A stretch of 64,000 nucleotides of DNA. Origin: Oxalobacteraceae sp. CFBP 8761 (GTDB taxonomy: Bacteria; Pseudomonadota; Gammaproteobacteria; Burkholderiales; Burkholderiaceae_D). The notes beneath the pieces are model-generated. The model was not told where the DNA came from, searched no databases, and was given only the letters and a program-made list of their open reading frames with translations. A program made the translations under genes and the position numbers. The DNA lies in the NCBI GenBank assembly GCA_014841595.1, contig JACYUE010000002.1, positions 992,001 to 1,056,000 on the forward strand, in the 5' to 3' direction. Shown one piece after another: positions 19,398-29,341 of this stretch (its first letter is position 1; each line of letters begins with the position of its first letter).

Positions 19398-20342
19398 ATG
19401 GCACGCAAGTTCGATCACCTGGCCGATGTCGAGGTGTTTCTGAGCGTCGTCGAGCACGGTTCGTTCAGCGCAGCCGCGATCGTGCTGTCGACCACGCCTT
19501 CGGTGCTGAGCCGGGCCCTGTCGCGACTCGAAGCACGGCTCGCCACACAGTTATTGCGCCGGACCACACGCAGCCTCAGCCTTACCGACGCCGGTCAGCG
19601 CTACGCCAACGAGGCACGCGATGCCTTCGCCCGGCTCGGGCAGGCAGAGCAGGCGATGCGCAGCACGACGGCGCAACTGAGCGGCAAGGTCCGCATGAGC
19701 GTGTCCACCGGCTACGGCCAGCAGCGCCTGCCGCCGATACTGGCGGCCTACGCGCGCGCCTATCCGCTGGTCGAGCTGGACGTCGATATCACCAACCGCA
19801 ACGTCGATCTGGTGGCCGAAGGATTCGACCTGGCGATCCGCTCCGGCCCGCTGCCGAGCAGCACCATGGCGTCACGCCAGCTGGAAGCATCGCCACTATG
19901 CCTGCTGGCATCCCCAGCCTACCTGGAGACAGCCGGATCGCTGGCGACGCTCGACGACCTGGCGCGCCAGCAATGCATCGCCTTTGTCCGACCCAACACC
20001 GGACGGGTGTTTTCCTGGCAGCTGCGGGACGGCGGGCGCGACATCGACTGGATCCCGCCGGCATCGGTGATGGTGTCGACCGACGCGATGGGCGTTATCT
20101 GGCTGGCCGAGCAGGGAATGGGGATCGCACTGTGTCCGCGCCTGTTTGCCGAAGCCAGCCTGGCGGCCGGACAGTTAGTGGAGATATTGCCGCAACTAAG
20201 TGGCCGCACGCGCGCATTCTCGGTCGTCTACCCGGCCCACCGAGGCCTCTCGGCCGCGTCGCGCGCGCTGATTGACATGCTGGTCGCAGCGCGGGCAAAT
20301 GCAAATAGCCGGGGTCATGCAAATAGCCGGGGTCAGGTCTGA
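19398..20342 (+). CDS. LysR-family transcriptional regulator with an altered C-terminus
   Basis: A 314-residue regulator. The N-terminal winged helix (ADVEVFLSVVEHGSFSAAA, then SVLSRALSRLEARLATQLLRRTTR) is followed by a periplasmic-binding-like effector domain. Ribosome site GAGGAGA sits well before the ATG. It likely controls the divergent nitroreductase. The last residues (ANANSRGHANSRGQV) and the stop codon come from an 18-bp tandem repeat and the edge of an inverted-repeat element, so the native tail has been replaced. The 3' part is duplicated just downstream. Confidence 0.88.
   Translation: MARKFDHLADVEVFLSVVEHGSFSAAAIVLSTTPSVLSRALSRLEARLATQLLRRTTRSLSLTDAGQRYANEARDAFARLGQAEQAMRSTTAQLSGKVRMSVSTGYGQQRLPPILAAYARAYPLVELDVDITNRNVDLVAEGFDLAIRSGPLPSSTMASRQLEASPLCLLASPAYLETAGSLATLDDLARQQCIAFVRPNTGRVFSWQLRDGGRDIDWIPPASVMVSTDAMGVIWLAEQGMGIALCPRLFAEASLAAGQLVEILPQLSGRTRAFSVVYPAHRGLSAASRALIDMLVAARANANSRGHANSRGQV
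20299..20334 (+). repeat. 18-bp tandem repeat at the lysR/element junction
   Basis: ATGCAAATAGCCGGGGTC occurs twice in direct succession (20299-20316 and 20317-20334). The second copy runs into the element. Unit 2 of the larger duplication has only one copy, which explains its shorter length. Confidence 0.9.
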
Positions 20343-20434
20343 CATTTGGACACGGACTCTTCCTTAGTCCGTTCACAAGGTCTTTCAAAAACAGACTATT
20401 GTTGAACTCGTGTCCGAATGTCAGACCTGACCCC
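20329..20434. mobile_element. 106-bp inverted-repeat element, copy 1 (MITE/REP-like)
   Basis: The ends form a 26-bp inverted repeat with one mismatch: it begins GGGGTCAGGTCTGACATTTG and ends with the complementary CAGACCTGACCCC. The interior is AT-richer than its surroundings and has no ORF of its own. I infer a non-autonomous or REP-type element; no transposase is present in the window. Confidence 0.65.
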
Positions 20435-20441
20435 CGCTGTG

Positions 20442-20636
20442 CTGTGTCCACGCCTGTTTGCCGAAGCCAGCCTGGCGGCCGGACAGTTAGTGGAGATATT
20501 GCCGCAGCTAAGTGGCCGCACGCGCGCATTCTCGGTCGTCTATCCAGCCCACCGGGGCCTCTCGGCCGCGTCGCGCGCACTGATCGACATGCTCGTCGCA
20601 GCGCGGGCAAATGCAAATAGCCGGGGTCAGGTCTGA
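20442..20636 (+). pseudogene. Duplicated C-terminal fragment of the LysR gene
   Basis: The fragment repeats the last ~65 codons of the upstream LysR gene, from LCPRLFAEASLAAGQL to the same element-derived tail. An ATG inside the preceding element (20418) opens an in-frame 72-codon ORF, which annotation pipelines may call as a gene. It lacks the DNA-binding domain and is most likely non-functional. Confidence 0.8.
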
Positions 20637-20728
20637 CATTTGGACACGGGCTCTTCTTTAGTCCGTTCACAAGGTCTTTCATAAACAGACTATTGTTGAA
20701 CTCGTGTCCGAATGTCAGACCTGACCCC
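20623..20728. mobile_element. 106-bp inverted-repeat element, copy 2
   Basis: The same length and termini as copy 1 with about three internal substitutions. It lies 64 bp before the start chosen for the acetyltransferase gene. Confidence 0.65.
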
Positions 20729-20792
20729 CGCTGTGATTCTGGTCGCTGGTCAGGTCAAGCGGCAACTTTCATTCTCAAATACTGGAGTCAAT

Positions 20793-21272
20793 GTGCATAA
20801 CGAATTACCCGCTAAATCTGCCAGCATCCGGGTCCTTCAGGCCAGCCTCGCGGATCTTGAGCTACTCGTTCCGATGTTTGACCAATATCGCCAGTTTTAC
20901 GACAGGGACAGCAGTCCCGCCGCAGTGCGAACGTTCCTGGCAGAGCGTTTAAAGAATGGTGATTCAGTCTTGTTTCTTGCGCAGGAAGGCAAGGAGGCGC
21001 TTGGATTTACTCAGCTGTATCCGAGCTTTTCGTCCGTATCAATGGCCCGAACTTTTACACTCAACGATCTGTTTGTCGCAGAAAACGTTCGCCGCCGCGG
21101 TGTCGGCAAGGCCCTGATCGATGCTGCGATTCGGCACGGCAAGGCGACTGGCGCGATCCGCCTGGGCTTATCCACTGCAAAAGCCAATGAGACTGCACAG
21201 ACGCTGTATCAGGAGACCGGCTGGGTACGCGAAGAGGCCTTTGTAGCGTACAACCTTAGCCTGCTCGACTGA
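20793..21272 (+). CDS. GNAT-family N-acetyltransferase
   Basis: A 159-residue acetyl-CoA-dependent acetyltransferase. The acetyl-CoA-binding motif A is clear (FTLNDLFVAENVRRRGVGKALIDAAIRHGK), followed by LGLSTAKANETAQTLYQETGW, so the substrate may be a small amine or a protein N-terminus. The GTG at 20793 is preferred because GGAG (20784-20787) lies five bases before it. A longer in-frame ORF starting at ATG 20712 inside the inverted-repeat element is probably an artefact. Confidence 0.85.
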   Translation: MHNELPAKSASIRVLQASLADLELLVPMFDQYRQFYDRDSSPAAVRTFLAERLKNGDSVLFLAQEGKEALGFTQLYPSFSSVSMARTFTLNDLFVAENVRRRGVGKALIDAAIRHGKATGAIRLGLSTAKANETAQTLYQETGWVREEAFVAYNLSLLD

Positions 21273-21356
21273 GGCAACCTCAAATCTTATCGCGTTCTGG
21301 CAGCGCTGGCTCACAAGGCGTAGCCGCGTTCCTGGTAGCGAATACCTGGCCATGAA

Positions 21357-21393
21357 AAAACCCCAAAAGTTGACATTCAACTTTTGGGGTTTT
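21357..21393. terminator. Strong bidirectional terminator
   Basis: AAAACCCCAAAAGTTG and its exact complement flank an ACATT loop, with A- and T-runs at both ends. It separates the acetyltransferase gene from the convergent ybdD-cstA unit. Confidence 0.92.
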
Positions 21394-21437
21394 CAGTTCA
21401 CGCAGCGTCGCCTCTGCGACGCTCAGCTGCTACAGGC

Positions 21438-21632
21438 TCAGCAGCACGACGCCCGACTTCCCCCATACCGCGCCTCCTGGCGCTCACGGAAGAATTCCTC
21501 GTACGTCATCGCCGGCTCATCTGGATGCGTACGCTCCATGTGCGCCAGGTACGTGTCGTACTCGGGCAGGCCGACCATCAGGCGCAGCGACTGCCCGAGG
21601 TAATTTCCGGCCTGCTTCAGGGTGCCGAACAT
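21438..21632 (-). CDS. ybdD: YbdD/YjiX-family small protein, partner of CstA
   Basis: A 64-residue protein of the DUF466 family. It contains the conserved [22 protein letters not shown] and [22 protein letters not shown] blocks. It is required with CstA-type carriers in several bacteria. Its ATG overlaps the cstA stop codon (TGATG), so it is translationally coupled. Confidence 0.92.
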   Translation of the reverse strand: MFGTLKQAGNYLGQSLRLMVGLPEYDTYLAHMERTHPDEPAMTYEEFFRERQEARYGGSRASCC

Positions 21633-23698
21633 CAGGCCACCTGCGGTGCGGGCATGGCGACGTACGGCGACTCTTTCGCGGTCGGGCTGTTCGCCTTGCG
21701 GGCATCCATCACCGTGCGCAGACCATAGAACAGCACGGCCAGCACGACGAAAATGAAGAAGCCGGCCAGGCTGGCGTTGACGTAGTCGTTGAAGATGATC
21801 CGCTCCATGTCGAGGATCGACTTGGCCGGCGCCAAAATCGTGCCGGCATCATGCGCAGCCTGGTACTTGTTGGCGTGCGCCACGAAGCCGATACGCGGGT
21901 CGACGTGGAAGATCTTCTGGTAGCCCGCCGTCAGCGTACAAGCCAGCAGCCACAGCGTCGGCAGTGCAGTGACCCACGCGTACTTGCCACGCTTCATCTT
22001 GAACAGCACGCAGGTGCCCAGCATCAGTGCGATACCGGCCAGCATCTGGTTGGCGATACCGAACAGTGGCCACAAGGTGTTGATGCCGCCCAGCGGATCG
22101 ACCACGCCCTGGTACAGGAAGTAGCCCCAAGCCGCCACGCACAGGCCGGTGGCCAGCAGGTTGGCCGGCAGCGAGTCGGTGCGCTTGAGCGATGGTGCGA
22201 ATGCGCCCAGCAGATCCTGCAGCATGAAGCGGCCGGCACGGGTGCCCGCGTCCACCGCGGTCAGGATGAACAGCGCCTCGAACAGGATCGCGAAGTGATA
22301 CCAGAACGCCATCATGGTCTGGCCGCCGACCACGTTCGACAGGATGTGGGCCATGCCCACCGCCAGCGTCGGTGCGCCACCGGCGCGCGAGATGATGGTG
22401 TGCTCGCCAACGTCCCGGGCCATCTGTTCCAGTGCCTCCGGCGTGATCACGAAGCCCATCTGCGAGACGGCAGCGGCGGCCGATTGCGCCGTGGTGCCCA
22501 GCAGGGCAGCCGGGCTGTTCATGGCGAAGTAGACGCCCGGGTCGATGGTCGACGCGGCGATCAGCGCCATGATGGCGACAAAGCTTTCCATCAGCATGCC
22601 GCCGTAGCCGATGAAGCGCGCCTGCGTTTCATTTTCCAGCATCTTCGGCGTGGTGCCCGAGGCGATGAGGGCGTGGAAGCCCGACACGGCGCCGCAGGCA
22701 ATCGTGATGAACAGGAACGGGAAGATGCCGCCCGACCAGACCGGACCGGTACCATCGACGAACTTCGTCACGGCTGGCATGCGCAGGTCGGGTGCGACGA
22801 CCAGGATACCGATCGCCAGCGCCAGGATGGTGCCGATCTTGAGGAAGGTCGACAGGTAGTCGCGCGGCGCCAGCAGCAGCCACACGGGAATCACGGCGGC
22901 GACAAAGCCATAGCCGATCAGCATCCAGGTCAGTTCGGTGCCGGTGAAGGTGAACATCGGGCCCCAGACTGGCGAATCGTGCACCCACTGGCCGCCGACG
23001 ATGGCGAGCATCAGCAACACGAAACCAATGGCGGAAATCTCACCGATGCGACCCACCCTCACATAACGCGAGTAGACGCCCATGAACAGCGCGATCGGGA
23101 TCGTGGCCATCACGGTGAAGGTGCCCCACGGCGAACCGGTCAGGGCCTTCACGACGATCAGCGCCAGCACGGCCAGGATGATCACCATGATCATGAAGGT
23201 GCCGAGCAGCGCGATCATGCCGGGGATCTCGCCCATTTCGGATTTGATCAGGTCACCCAGCGAGCGGCCGTCGCGGCGCGTCGACATGAACAGCACGATG
23301 AAATCCTGCACCGCGCCGGCAAACACGACGCCGGCCAGGATCCACATCATGCCGGGCAGGTAGCCCATCTGCGCGGCAAGCACGGGGCCGACCAGCGGAC
23401 CGGCCCCGGCAATCGCCGCGAAGTGGTGACCGAACAAAACGTTCTTGTTGGTCGGCACGTAATCGAGGCCGTCATTGAACTTGTGGGCGGGTGTCTGGCG
23501 GGTGGCGTCGAGCCCCAGCACCTTGTTGGCGATGAACTTCGAGTAGAAGCGGTAAGCGATGAGATAGACGCAGCCGGCGGCCGCGACGATCCAAATGGCA
23601 TTGATGGTTTCACCGCGTTTGAGCGCGATGTACCCGAGCGAAAACGCGCCCAGGATGGACAAGGCGATCCATCCGAGCATGCTCGTCATTTTCTTCAT
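21632..23698 (-). CDS. cstA: Carbon starvation protein A, pyruvate/peptide transporter
   Basis: A 688-residue polytopic inner-membrane carrier; CstA and BtsT homologues import pyruvate or peptides under carbon limitation. The conserved [14 protein letters not shown] segment ([32 protein letters not shown]) and many hydrophobic helices identify it. The start [10 protein letters not shown] at 23698 has GGAGGAG at ideal spacing; the longer frame would enter the regulatory region. It forms an operon with ybdD and diverges from a two-component system that probably regulates it. Confidence 0.95.
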   Translation of the reverse strand: MKKMTSMLGWIALSILGAFSLGYIALKRGETINAIWIVAAAGCVYLIAYRFYSKFIANKVLGLDATRQTPAHKFNDGLDYVPTNKNVLFGHHFAAIAGAGPLVGPVLAAQMGYLPGMMWILAGVVFAGAVQDFIVLFMSTRRDGRSLGDLIKSEMGEIPGMIALLGTFMIMVIILAVLALIVVKALTGSPWGTFTVMATIPIALFMGVYSRYVRVGRIGEISAIGFVLLMLAIVGGQWVHDSPVWGPMFTFTGTELTWMLIGYGFVAAVIPVWLLLAPRDYLSTFLKIGTILALAIGILVVAPDLRMPAVTKFVDGTGPVWSGGIFPFLFITIACGAVSGFHALIASGTTPKMLENETQARFIGYGGMLMESFVAIMALIAASTIDPGVYFAMNSPAALLGTTAQSAAAAVSQMGFVITPEALEQMARDVGEHTIISRAGGAPTLAVGMAHILSNVVGGQTMMAFWYHFAILFEALFILTAVDAGTRAGRFMLQDLLGAFAPSLKRTDSLPANLLATGLCVAAWGYFLYQGVVDPLGGINTLWPLFGIANQMLAGIALMLGTCVLFKMKRGKYAWVTALPTLWLLACTLTAGYQKIFHVDPRIGFVAHANKYQAAHDAGTILAPAKSILDMERIIFNDYVNASLAGFFIFVVLAVLFYGLRTVMDARKANSPTAKESPYVAMPAPQVA

Positions 23699-23822
23699 TG
23701 GTGACTCCTCCGATATGGATTGATGCTTCGTACGCCAGTACATGCCGGCGCGATTCTTTACAGCATGGCAATGAGTATCTTGCACAATTATCAGGACTGC
23801 AAGCGCAACTATTACGCAGAAG

Positions 23823-23840
23823 CTACGTACCACTACGTAG
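23823..23840. promoter_or_regulatory. 18-bp palindrome, candidate operator for the CstA-linked response regulator
   Basis: CTACGTA-CCAC-TACGTAG is a perfect dyad between the divergent cstA and sensor-kinase genes, 125 bp from the cstA start and 61 bp from the kinase start. TAC-type half-sites suit NarL/FixJ-type regulators. The assignment is inferred from position. Confidence 0.5.
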
Positions 23841-23900
23841 GACGCATGCCCATAACGCACGTAAAATGCCTTGCTTTCCCCATCACAAGGCAGTCGGCTC

Positions 23901-25259
23901 ATGCGGCTCAAGCAAAAAGTCATCATGCTGGCGGTCGCGCCGCTGGTCGTGGCCCTGTGCGCAATTACCCTCTACGTGCGCCAGCAGGCTGTCACTCTGG
24001 CGCAACAGCAGCGCGACACGATCGGCAGCGCCTACCTGGCCAGCAAGGAAGCCGAACTGCGCCACTACGTCGAGCTTGCCACGCGCTCGATCGCGCACCT
24101 GACCCAGAGCGGGCGCAGCGACCCGGCCACGCAGGCCGAGGCGATCCGCATCCTGTCGTCGCTGAGCTACGGCAGCGACGGTTACTTTTTCGTGTATGAC
24201 ACGCGCGGCAAAAATCTGGCCCATCCCCGCCAGCCGGAATTGGTCGGCACCGACATGTGGGACTGGCGCGATTCGACCGGTTCGCTGACGATCCAGCGCC
24301 TGATCGGGCTGGCACAGGGAGGTGGTGGCTTCCTGCGTTATACATGGGCCAAGCCGTCGAGCAAGACGGCGGCGCCCAAGCTGGGCTACGTGGTCCCGGT
24401 CGCGCACTGGGGCTGGGTCATGGGCACCGGCATCTATCTCGACGATGTCGAGGCGGCGCTCGAGCTGGTCGAGGCCCAGCAGTCGCGCAACAGCGACCAG
24501 ACGCTACTGTGGATGGCGGTCCTGGCCACGCTGGCCACGATCGGCGTGGCCGGTGGCGGGCTGGCGCTGAACATCAGCGAAGGGCGCCTGGCCGACGCCA
24601 AGCTGCGCGCGCTGGCCCAGCGCGTGGTGGAATCGCAGGAAGAAGAGCGGGCGCGCCTGTCGCGCGACCTGCACGACGGGATCAGCCAGGCCCTGGTGTC
24701 GGTCAAGCTGCAGCTGGAGGCGGGCATCATCCGCCTCGACGGCGATGCGGGCAAGCGCGAGCAGGCGCGCGCGGGCCTGGAGCGCACTGTCGACCAGGTC
24801 AACACGGTGCTGGGCGAAGTGCGCCGCATCTCGCACGACCTGCGTCCGACGCTGCTCGACGACATGGGCCTGGCGCCCGCGCTGGAATACCTGGCGCGCG
24901 AATTCGGGGAGGACGCGGGCACGCCGGTGCGTTTCCGCGCGACCGGCGCCGTGGATGCGCTGCCCGACATGGTCGGTACGGTGCTGTTTCGCATCGCGCA
25001 AGAGGCGCTGACCAATGTCGAACGCCACGCCCAGGCGAGCACCATCGAGCTCTCGCTCGAACGCGTGGCCAACCGCGTCAGCCTGTCGATTGCCGACGAT
25101 GGCGTGGGCTTCGACACCGATGACGTGGCCGTGCACCCGAAGCGGGGCATCGGCTTGAGGAATATGATGGAACGGATGGAAGCGATCGGCGGACGCCTGT
25201 CGGTCGATTCGACGTCCAGCGGCACCAGCGTGGTGGCCAGCATCGACTTGAAGGAGTAG
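23901..25259 (+). CDS. Sensor histidine kinase with single-cache domain, NarL type
   Basis: A 452-residue kinase. TM1 is at about 10-28, an extracytoplasmic sCache_2-type domain spans about 30-180 (DGYFFVYDTRGKNLAHP, HWGWVMGTGIYLDDVE), and TM2 is near 205-225. HisKA_3 has the phosphorylated His in SRDLHDGISQAL, and the HATPase shows EALTNVERHA, DDGVGFD and RGIGLRNMMERM. Cache domains of this type often bind small organic acids. ATG 23901 is preferred for its AAGG site. It is followed by its response regulator and diverges from cstA. Confidence 0.92.
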   Translation: MRLKQKVIMLAVAPLVVALCAITLYVRQQAVTLAQQQRDTIGSAYLASKEAELRHYVELATRSIAHLTQSGRSDPATQAEAIRILSSLSYGSDGYFFVYDTRGKNLAHPRQPELVGTDMWDWRDSTGSLTIQRLIGLAQGGGGFLRYTWAKPSSKTAAPKLGYVVPVAHWGWVMGTGIYLDDVEAALELVEAQQSRNSDQTLLWMAVLATLATIGVAGGGLALNISEGRLADAKLRALAQRVVESQEEERARLSRDLHDGISQALVSVKLQLEAGIIRLDGDAGKREQARAGLERTVDQVNTVLGEVRRISHDLRPTLLDDMGLAPALEYLAREFGEDAGTPVRFRATGAVDALPDMVGTVLFRIAQEALTNVERHAQASTIELSLERVANRVSLSIADDGVGFDTDDVAVHPKRGIGLRNMMERMEAIGGRLSVDSTSSGTSVVASIDLKE

Positions 25260-25263
25260 GGCA

Positions 25264-25896
25264 GTGAACGGTGAAACGAAAGAAGTGAAGATTCTGCTGG
25301 TGGACGACCACCCTTTGGTGCGCGACGGCCTGCGCGCGCGGCTCGAGTCAGCGCCGCACCTGAACGTCGTGGCCGAAGCCGGTTCGAGCGCCGAGGCGCT
25401 CGAACGCGCTGGCGAATACCATCCCGATTTGGTACTGATGGACGTGAACATGCGCGGCGGTAGTGGTATCGAAGCCACGTTTCAGCTCACCGCGCGATTT
25501 CCCGGTATCGCAGTCCTGATGTTGTCAATGCACGACAAACCGGAGTACGTCAGCCAGGCGATGGGCGCCGGTGCCCGGGGTTACGTGCTCAAGGATGCGC
25601 CGGGCAAGGACATCGTGCTGGCCATCGACACCGTCATGGGCGGCGGCATTTATTACAGCGCCGCACTGGCGCGCCAGCTGGCCAATCCGGCCGCTCCGAG
25701 CGACCAGCTCACGGCGCGCGAGCACGAAGTACTGGGGCATATCGCCGCCGGCCAGTCGAACAAGCAGATCGCGCGCGACCTCGACCTGTCGGTACGCACT
25801 GTCGAAACGCACCGTTTGAATATCAAGCGCAAGCTGGGTATCGAAGGCCAGGCAGAGCTGATCCGCTTTGCGGTGCAGCGCGCCGGCGGTAACTGA
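25264..25896 (+). CDS. Response regulator, NarL/FixJ family
   Basis: A 210-residue DNA-binding regulator. Receiver domain: ILLVDDHPLVRDGLRARLE, phosphoacceptor in LVLMDVNMRGGSG, and K in YVLKDAPG. LuxR-type HTH at the C-terminus: LTAREHEVLGHIAAGQSNKQ then IARDLDLSVRTVETHRLNI. It starts with GTG; GAAGGAG lies inside the end of the kinase gene and the gap is 4 bp, so the pair is co-translated. The probable targets are the divergent cstA promoter and its own operon. Confidence 0.93.
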   Translation: MNGETKEVKILLVDDHPLVRDGLRARLESAPHLNVVAEAGSSAEALERAGEYHPDLVLMDVNMRGGSGIEATFQLTARFPGIAVLMLSMHDKPEYVSQAMGAGARGYVLKDAPGKDIVLAIDTVMGGGIYYSAALARQLANPAAPSDQLTAREHEVLGHIAAGQSNKQIARDLDLSVRTVETHRLNIKRKLGIEGQAELIRFAVQRAGGN

Positions 25897-25987
25897 TGGT
25901 CAATACGGGCTGTCCAGTAGGAAACTTCGATTTGCTTTATGGCATTCGGTGCAATAAGATTGCCTGGATACCACTTTGAAACTTTCC

Positions 25988-27154
25988 ATGGCAGAGCAGG
26001 AAACATATCCGCTGGTGGCAATCGAGCCGGTCGCGAATGCGCAAAATGAATGGGTCGCGCTCAGCCTGCGCCTGGCGCCGGGCGCCGACCTGGCGCAGCG
26101 CCTGCACACCGTGTTCGGCACGCCCGACCTGTTGGCCGCGGTCGCGCCGCTCGACTGCCTGCTGACGCTGGACGACCCTGCCCCATTGACCCCGCCGGTG
26201 CTGGCGCTGGTGCCTGCCAATCGCGTCGGATTCGTGATCAACGCAAACGCACTGGCCACCGACGGCGTGGCGCGCAAGCTTGTCGAACTGCATGCCTGCG
26301 GTTACCGCATCTGGCTGGACGGCGACATTCCTGACGGCGTCACTGCGCCGCCCGCACTGCGCTCGGTCGCGCGCAACTGCCGCGTCGCCCCATTGCCGCC
26401 AGGGCGCCTGGTGGCGCTGTTCGCCCCGCACATCGCCTACGGCGTCGACAGCGCGCGGCGCTTCTTCGGTTGCGAGATCGCCGGCTTCGACTGGTTCATC
26501 GGCGACTATGCGTACGACCCCGACATCGCGCCGTCGCCCGACGACGACGGCAGTTCGCGCCGCCGCATCCTCACGCTGCTCGGTCTGCTGGCGCGCGACG
26601 CCGATTCATGCGAGCTCGAAGAACAAGTCAAGCAGGATCCGGCGCTGGCCTACAACCTGCTCAAACTGGTCAATTCGGCCGCATTCACCATCGCCACGCA
26701 AGTGACCAGTTTTGCCCAGGCGATCACGGTGCTGGGCCGGCGCCAGTTGCAGCGCTGGCTGCAACTGCTGCTGTACGCGCGCCAGCAACCGGACGGCCTG
26801 CCCAATCTGCTGCTGCCGCTGGCCGCGCGCCGCGGCGCCCAGCTCGAAGCGCTCGCGCGCCTGCAGGGCGATGACCGCGATGCGCAGGACCTGGCCTTCA
26901 TGACCGGCGTGTTCTCGTTGCTCGACCGGCTGCTGCACATGCCGATGCCCGAGATCGCGGCCGAACTGTATTTGCCCGACGAAGTCGCCGGCGCGCTCGT
27001 GAACCGCAGCGGCCAGCTGGGCGCGTGGCTCGAACTGGTCGACGCCAATCCCACCGAGGCGGTGCTGCACGCGGCCGGCGTGAGCCTGGAGCACTGGTGG
27101 AGCAGCCAGCTGCACGCCTACCACTGGGCAATCGAGGTAGGCCGCAATGTCTGA
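25988..27154 (+). CDS. EAL-like/HDOD signalling protein
   Basis: A 388-residue protein of the YuxH/CdgJ-like architecture. The N-terminal half resembles an EAL fold that lacks the EAL, DDFG and other catalytic residues, so it should not hydrolyse c-di-GMP. The C-terminal HDOD domain is clear ([20 protein letters not shown], then [17 protein letters not shown] and [20 protein letters not shown]). Such proteins act as adaptors in motility or c-di-GMP signalling. No good ribosome site is seen; a TTG at 25976 is an alternative start. It overlaps the next gene by 8 bp. Confidence 0.85.
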   Translation: MAEQETYPLVAIEPVANAQNEWVALSLRLAPGADLAQRLHTVFGTPDLLAAVAPLDCLLTLDDPAPLTPPVLALVPANRVGFVINANALATDGVARKLVELHACGYRIWLDGDIPDGVTAPPALRSVARNCRVAPLPPGRLVALFAPHIAYGVDSARRFFGCEIAGFDWFIGDYAYDPDIAPSPDDDGSSRRRILTLLGLLARDADSCELEEQVKQDPALAYNLLKLVNSAAFTIATQVTSFAQAITVLGRRQLQRWLQLLLYARQQPDGLPNLLLPLAARRGAQLEALARLQGDDRDAQDLAFMTGVFSLLDRLLHMPMPEIAAELYLPDEVAGALVNRSGQLGAWLELVDANPTEAVLHAAGVSLEHWWSSQLHAYHWAIEVGRNV

Positions 27155-29210
27155 CGTGCGCGAACTGGCCCCGACCGCCTTCGTCCAGGGCACGAGCGCC
27201 GTCGGCGACGCCGTCCTGCGCCTGCGCGGCGATACGTTGGCCCAGGAGCTGGGCCGCCTGGCGCGCGCCCTGACGGGCAGCGCGCAGGGGCGCTTCGTCC
27301 CCGGCCCTGGCCTCGTCGATCCCGGTCCGCCGGGCGGGCGCGTGCTGCGCCACGTGGTGGCCGTGGGCCTTGAACAATTCGGCTGGTATGAAGTGAGCGG
27401 GTTTGACGACCATGCCGAGGCCAGCGCCCACGCGCTCGCGGCGCTCGCACAGCTGACCGCGAGCCTGATGCAGATGCATTCGCTGGCGCAGCGCTCGACC
27501 CACGCCTACGCCCAGATGGAAGCGCAACTGGCGCACCAGTCGCAGATCCTCGACCAGATCCACGAGTCGGTGCTGACGATGGACCAGATGGGCTACATCA
27601 CCAGCTGGAACCGGGGCGCCGAACGCCTGTTCGGCTACACATCGCTCGAAGCAGTGGGCCGCAACATCCTGTTCTTGTACGCCGACGAAGACCTGGGCGA
27701 CGAGGAGGGCGGTGCGCTGCCCGACCTGTTCGCGGAGCACGGCGGGCGCATGATGGAGGTGAAGCGGCGCAAGAAGTCAGGCGACATCTTCTGGGCCAGC
27801 CTGTCGCTGTCCCCCCTGCGCGACCTTGCCGGCCGCCCGAGCGGCCTGATCGCCTACCTGACCGACATCACCGAGCGCAAGCAGGCCGAAGAGCAGCTGC
27901 ACCACCTGGCCTACTACGACGAGCTGACCGGCCTGCCGAACCGCACGCTGTTCGCGCGCCTGGTCGACCAGGCCCTGATGGTGGCGCAGCGCAACGAGAC
28001 GGCCGGCTGCATCCTGTTCATCGACCTGAATCGCTTCAAGCGCATCAACGACACGCTGGGCCGGCGCATCGGCGACGAATTGCTCAAGCAGGTAGGCCAG
28101 CGCTTCAAGGCCACGCTGCGCGACGAAGACCTGGTGGCGCGCCTGTCGGGCGACGAATACGCGGTGGGCCTGGCCGACGTGCGCCAGCACTTCGAAGCCA
28201 CTACCGTGGCGCAAAAACTGCAGGCCGCGCTCGACGCGCCGTTCATGATTGCCGGCCACGACCTGCGCGTGGGCGCCAGCATCGGCATCAGCGTCTACCC
28301 GCAGGATGGCAACGACGCCGAAACCCTGCTGGCGCTGGCCGACATCGCGATGGAGCGGGCCAAGGGCGACGACGCCAACCCGGACCGCAGCGTCGCGTTC
28401 TACAGCCAGGACATGAACAAGGGCATGCAGGAACGCATGCGCATCGAATCCGGCCTGCGCCATGCGCTGGGCAACGGCGAGCTGGTGCTGTACTACCAGC
28501 CGAAATTCGAAATCGCCAGCGGCCGCATGGTGGGCGCGGAAGCGCTGGTGCGCTGGATGCATCCCGAGCGCGGCATCGTGCCGCCTGGCGAATTCATCCC
28601 GCTGGCTGAAACGACAGGCCTGATCGTGCAGGTGGGCGAGTGGGTGCTGGAAGAGGCGTGTGCGCAGGCGTCGATCTGGCAGCGCTCGGGCATCGCGCCG
28701 TTCCGCGTCGCGGTGAACGTATCGGCCCGCGAATTCACGCCATCGCTGCCAGAGCGCGTGGCCACCACGCTGCAGCGCTATCAGCTCGATCCGTCTTGGC
28801 TCGAGCTGGAGATCACCGAGAGCACGCTGATGCACGACGTGGATCGCGTAACGGCCATCATGGACCAGATCACGGCGCTGGGCGTGTCGCTGTCGCTGGA
28901 TGATTTCGGCACTGGGTTCTCGAGCCTGTCGTATCTGAAGCGATTCCCGATTCATACCCTGAAGATCGACCGCTCGTTCACGATGGGGATACCGGCGGAT
29001 GGCAGCGACTGCGCGATTGCGGGGACGATCATCAGCATGGCAAGGCAATTGTGTTTGCGCGTGATTGCCGAGGGTGTCGAGACGCTGGATCAGCTGGCGT
29101 TTCTGCGCGGGGCGGGGTGTGATGAGGTGCAGGGGTATTTGTATGCGGCGCCATTGCCGGCGTATGCGTTTGAGAAGGCGTTAAGGGAGAATTGGGCGTT
29201 GGTGGGGTGA
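27147..29210 (+). CDS. PAS-GGDEF-EAL protein
   Basis: A 687-residue predicted c-di-GMP enzyme. A poorly conserved N-terminal region (about 1-125) leads to a PAS domain ([20 protein letters not shown] to [13 protein letters not shown]), then GGDEF with the variant signature RLSGDEY, then EAL with [13 protein letters not shown] and [16 protein letters not shown]. The SGDEY change makes cyclase activity doubtful, while the EAL half looks intact, so it may act mainly as a phosphodiesterase. It has no transmembrane segment. It is translationally coupled to the HDOD gene by an 8-bp overlap. Confidence 0.9.
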   Translation: MSDVRELAPTAFVQGTSAVGDAVLRLRGDTLAQELGRLARALTGSAQGRFVPGPGLVDPGPPGGRVLRHVVAVGLEQFGWYEVSGFDDHAEASAHALAALAQLTASLMQMHSLAQRSTHAYAQMEAQLAHQSQILDQIHESVLTMDQMGYITSWNRGAERLFGYTSLEAVGRNILFLYADEDLGDEEGGALPDLFAEHGGRMMEVKRRKKSGDIFWASLSLSPLRDLAGRPSGLIAYLTDITERKQAEEQLHHLAYYDELTGLPNRTLFARLVDQALMVAQRNETAGCILFIDLNRFKRINDTLGRRIGDELLKQVGQRFKATLRDEDLVARLSGDEYAVGLADVRQHFEATTVAQKLQAALDAPFMIAGHDLRVGASIGISVYPQDGNDAETLLALADIAMERAKGDDANPDRSVAFYSQDMNKGMQERMRIESGLRHALGNGELVLYYQPKFEIASGRMVGAEALVRWMHPERGIVPPGEFIPLAETTGLIVQVGEWVLEEACAQASIWQRSGIAPFRVAVNVSAREFTPSLPERVATTLQRYQLDPSWLELEITESTLMHDVDRVTAIMDQITALGVSLSLDDFGTGFSSLSYLKRFPIHTLKIDRSFTMGIPADGSDCAIAGTIISMARQLCLRVIAEGVETLDQLAFLRGAGCDEVQGYLYAAPLPAYAFEKALRENWALVG

Positions 29211-29324
29211 GGGCGCGCGCGTGATTGCTGCTGCCGCGCCGCCTTCGCATGCCGATCTCGTCAAGGTAAGGGGGCACGGAAAGTGCGGCTGGCTCAGAAC
29301 TCCCTCATCCTGCCGATGATTATG

Positions 29325-29330
29325 TATAAT
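29325..29330 (+). promoter_or_regulatory. -10 element of the tRNA-Ser promoter
   Basis: A perfect TATAAT 11 bp before the mature tRNA 5' end. No clear -35 hexamer is present. Confidence 0.65.
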
Positions 29331-29341
29331 GCCGTGCAACA

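Larger units (their letters stand above)
20130..20735 (+). repeat. Imperfect tandem duplication of the lysR 3' end plus element
   Basis: Unit 1 is 20130-20441 and unit 2 is 20442-20735. They align over about 294 bp with roughly a dozen substitutions and one 18-bp length difference. Each unit contains the last ~200 bp of the lysR gene followed by one copy of the 106-bp inverted-repeat element. The substitutions suggest that the duplication is not recent. Confidence 0.85.

Noticed and set aside
21851..23704. 617-codon ORF on the + strand
   Set aside because: Antisense shadow of cstA; His/Gln/Arg-rich with no family match.
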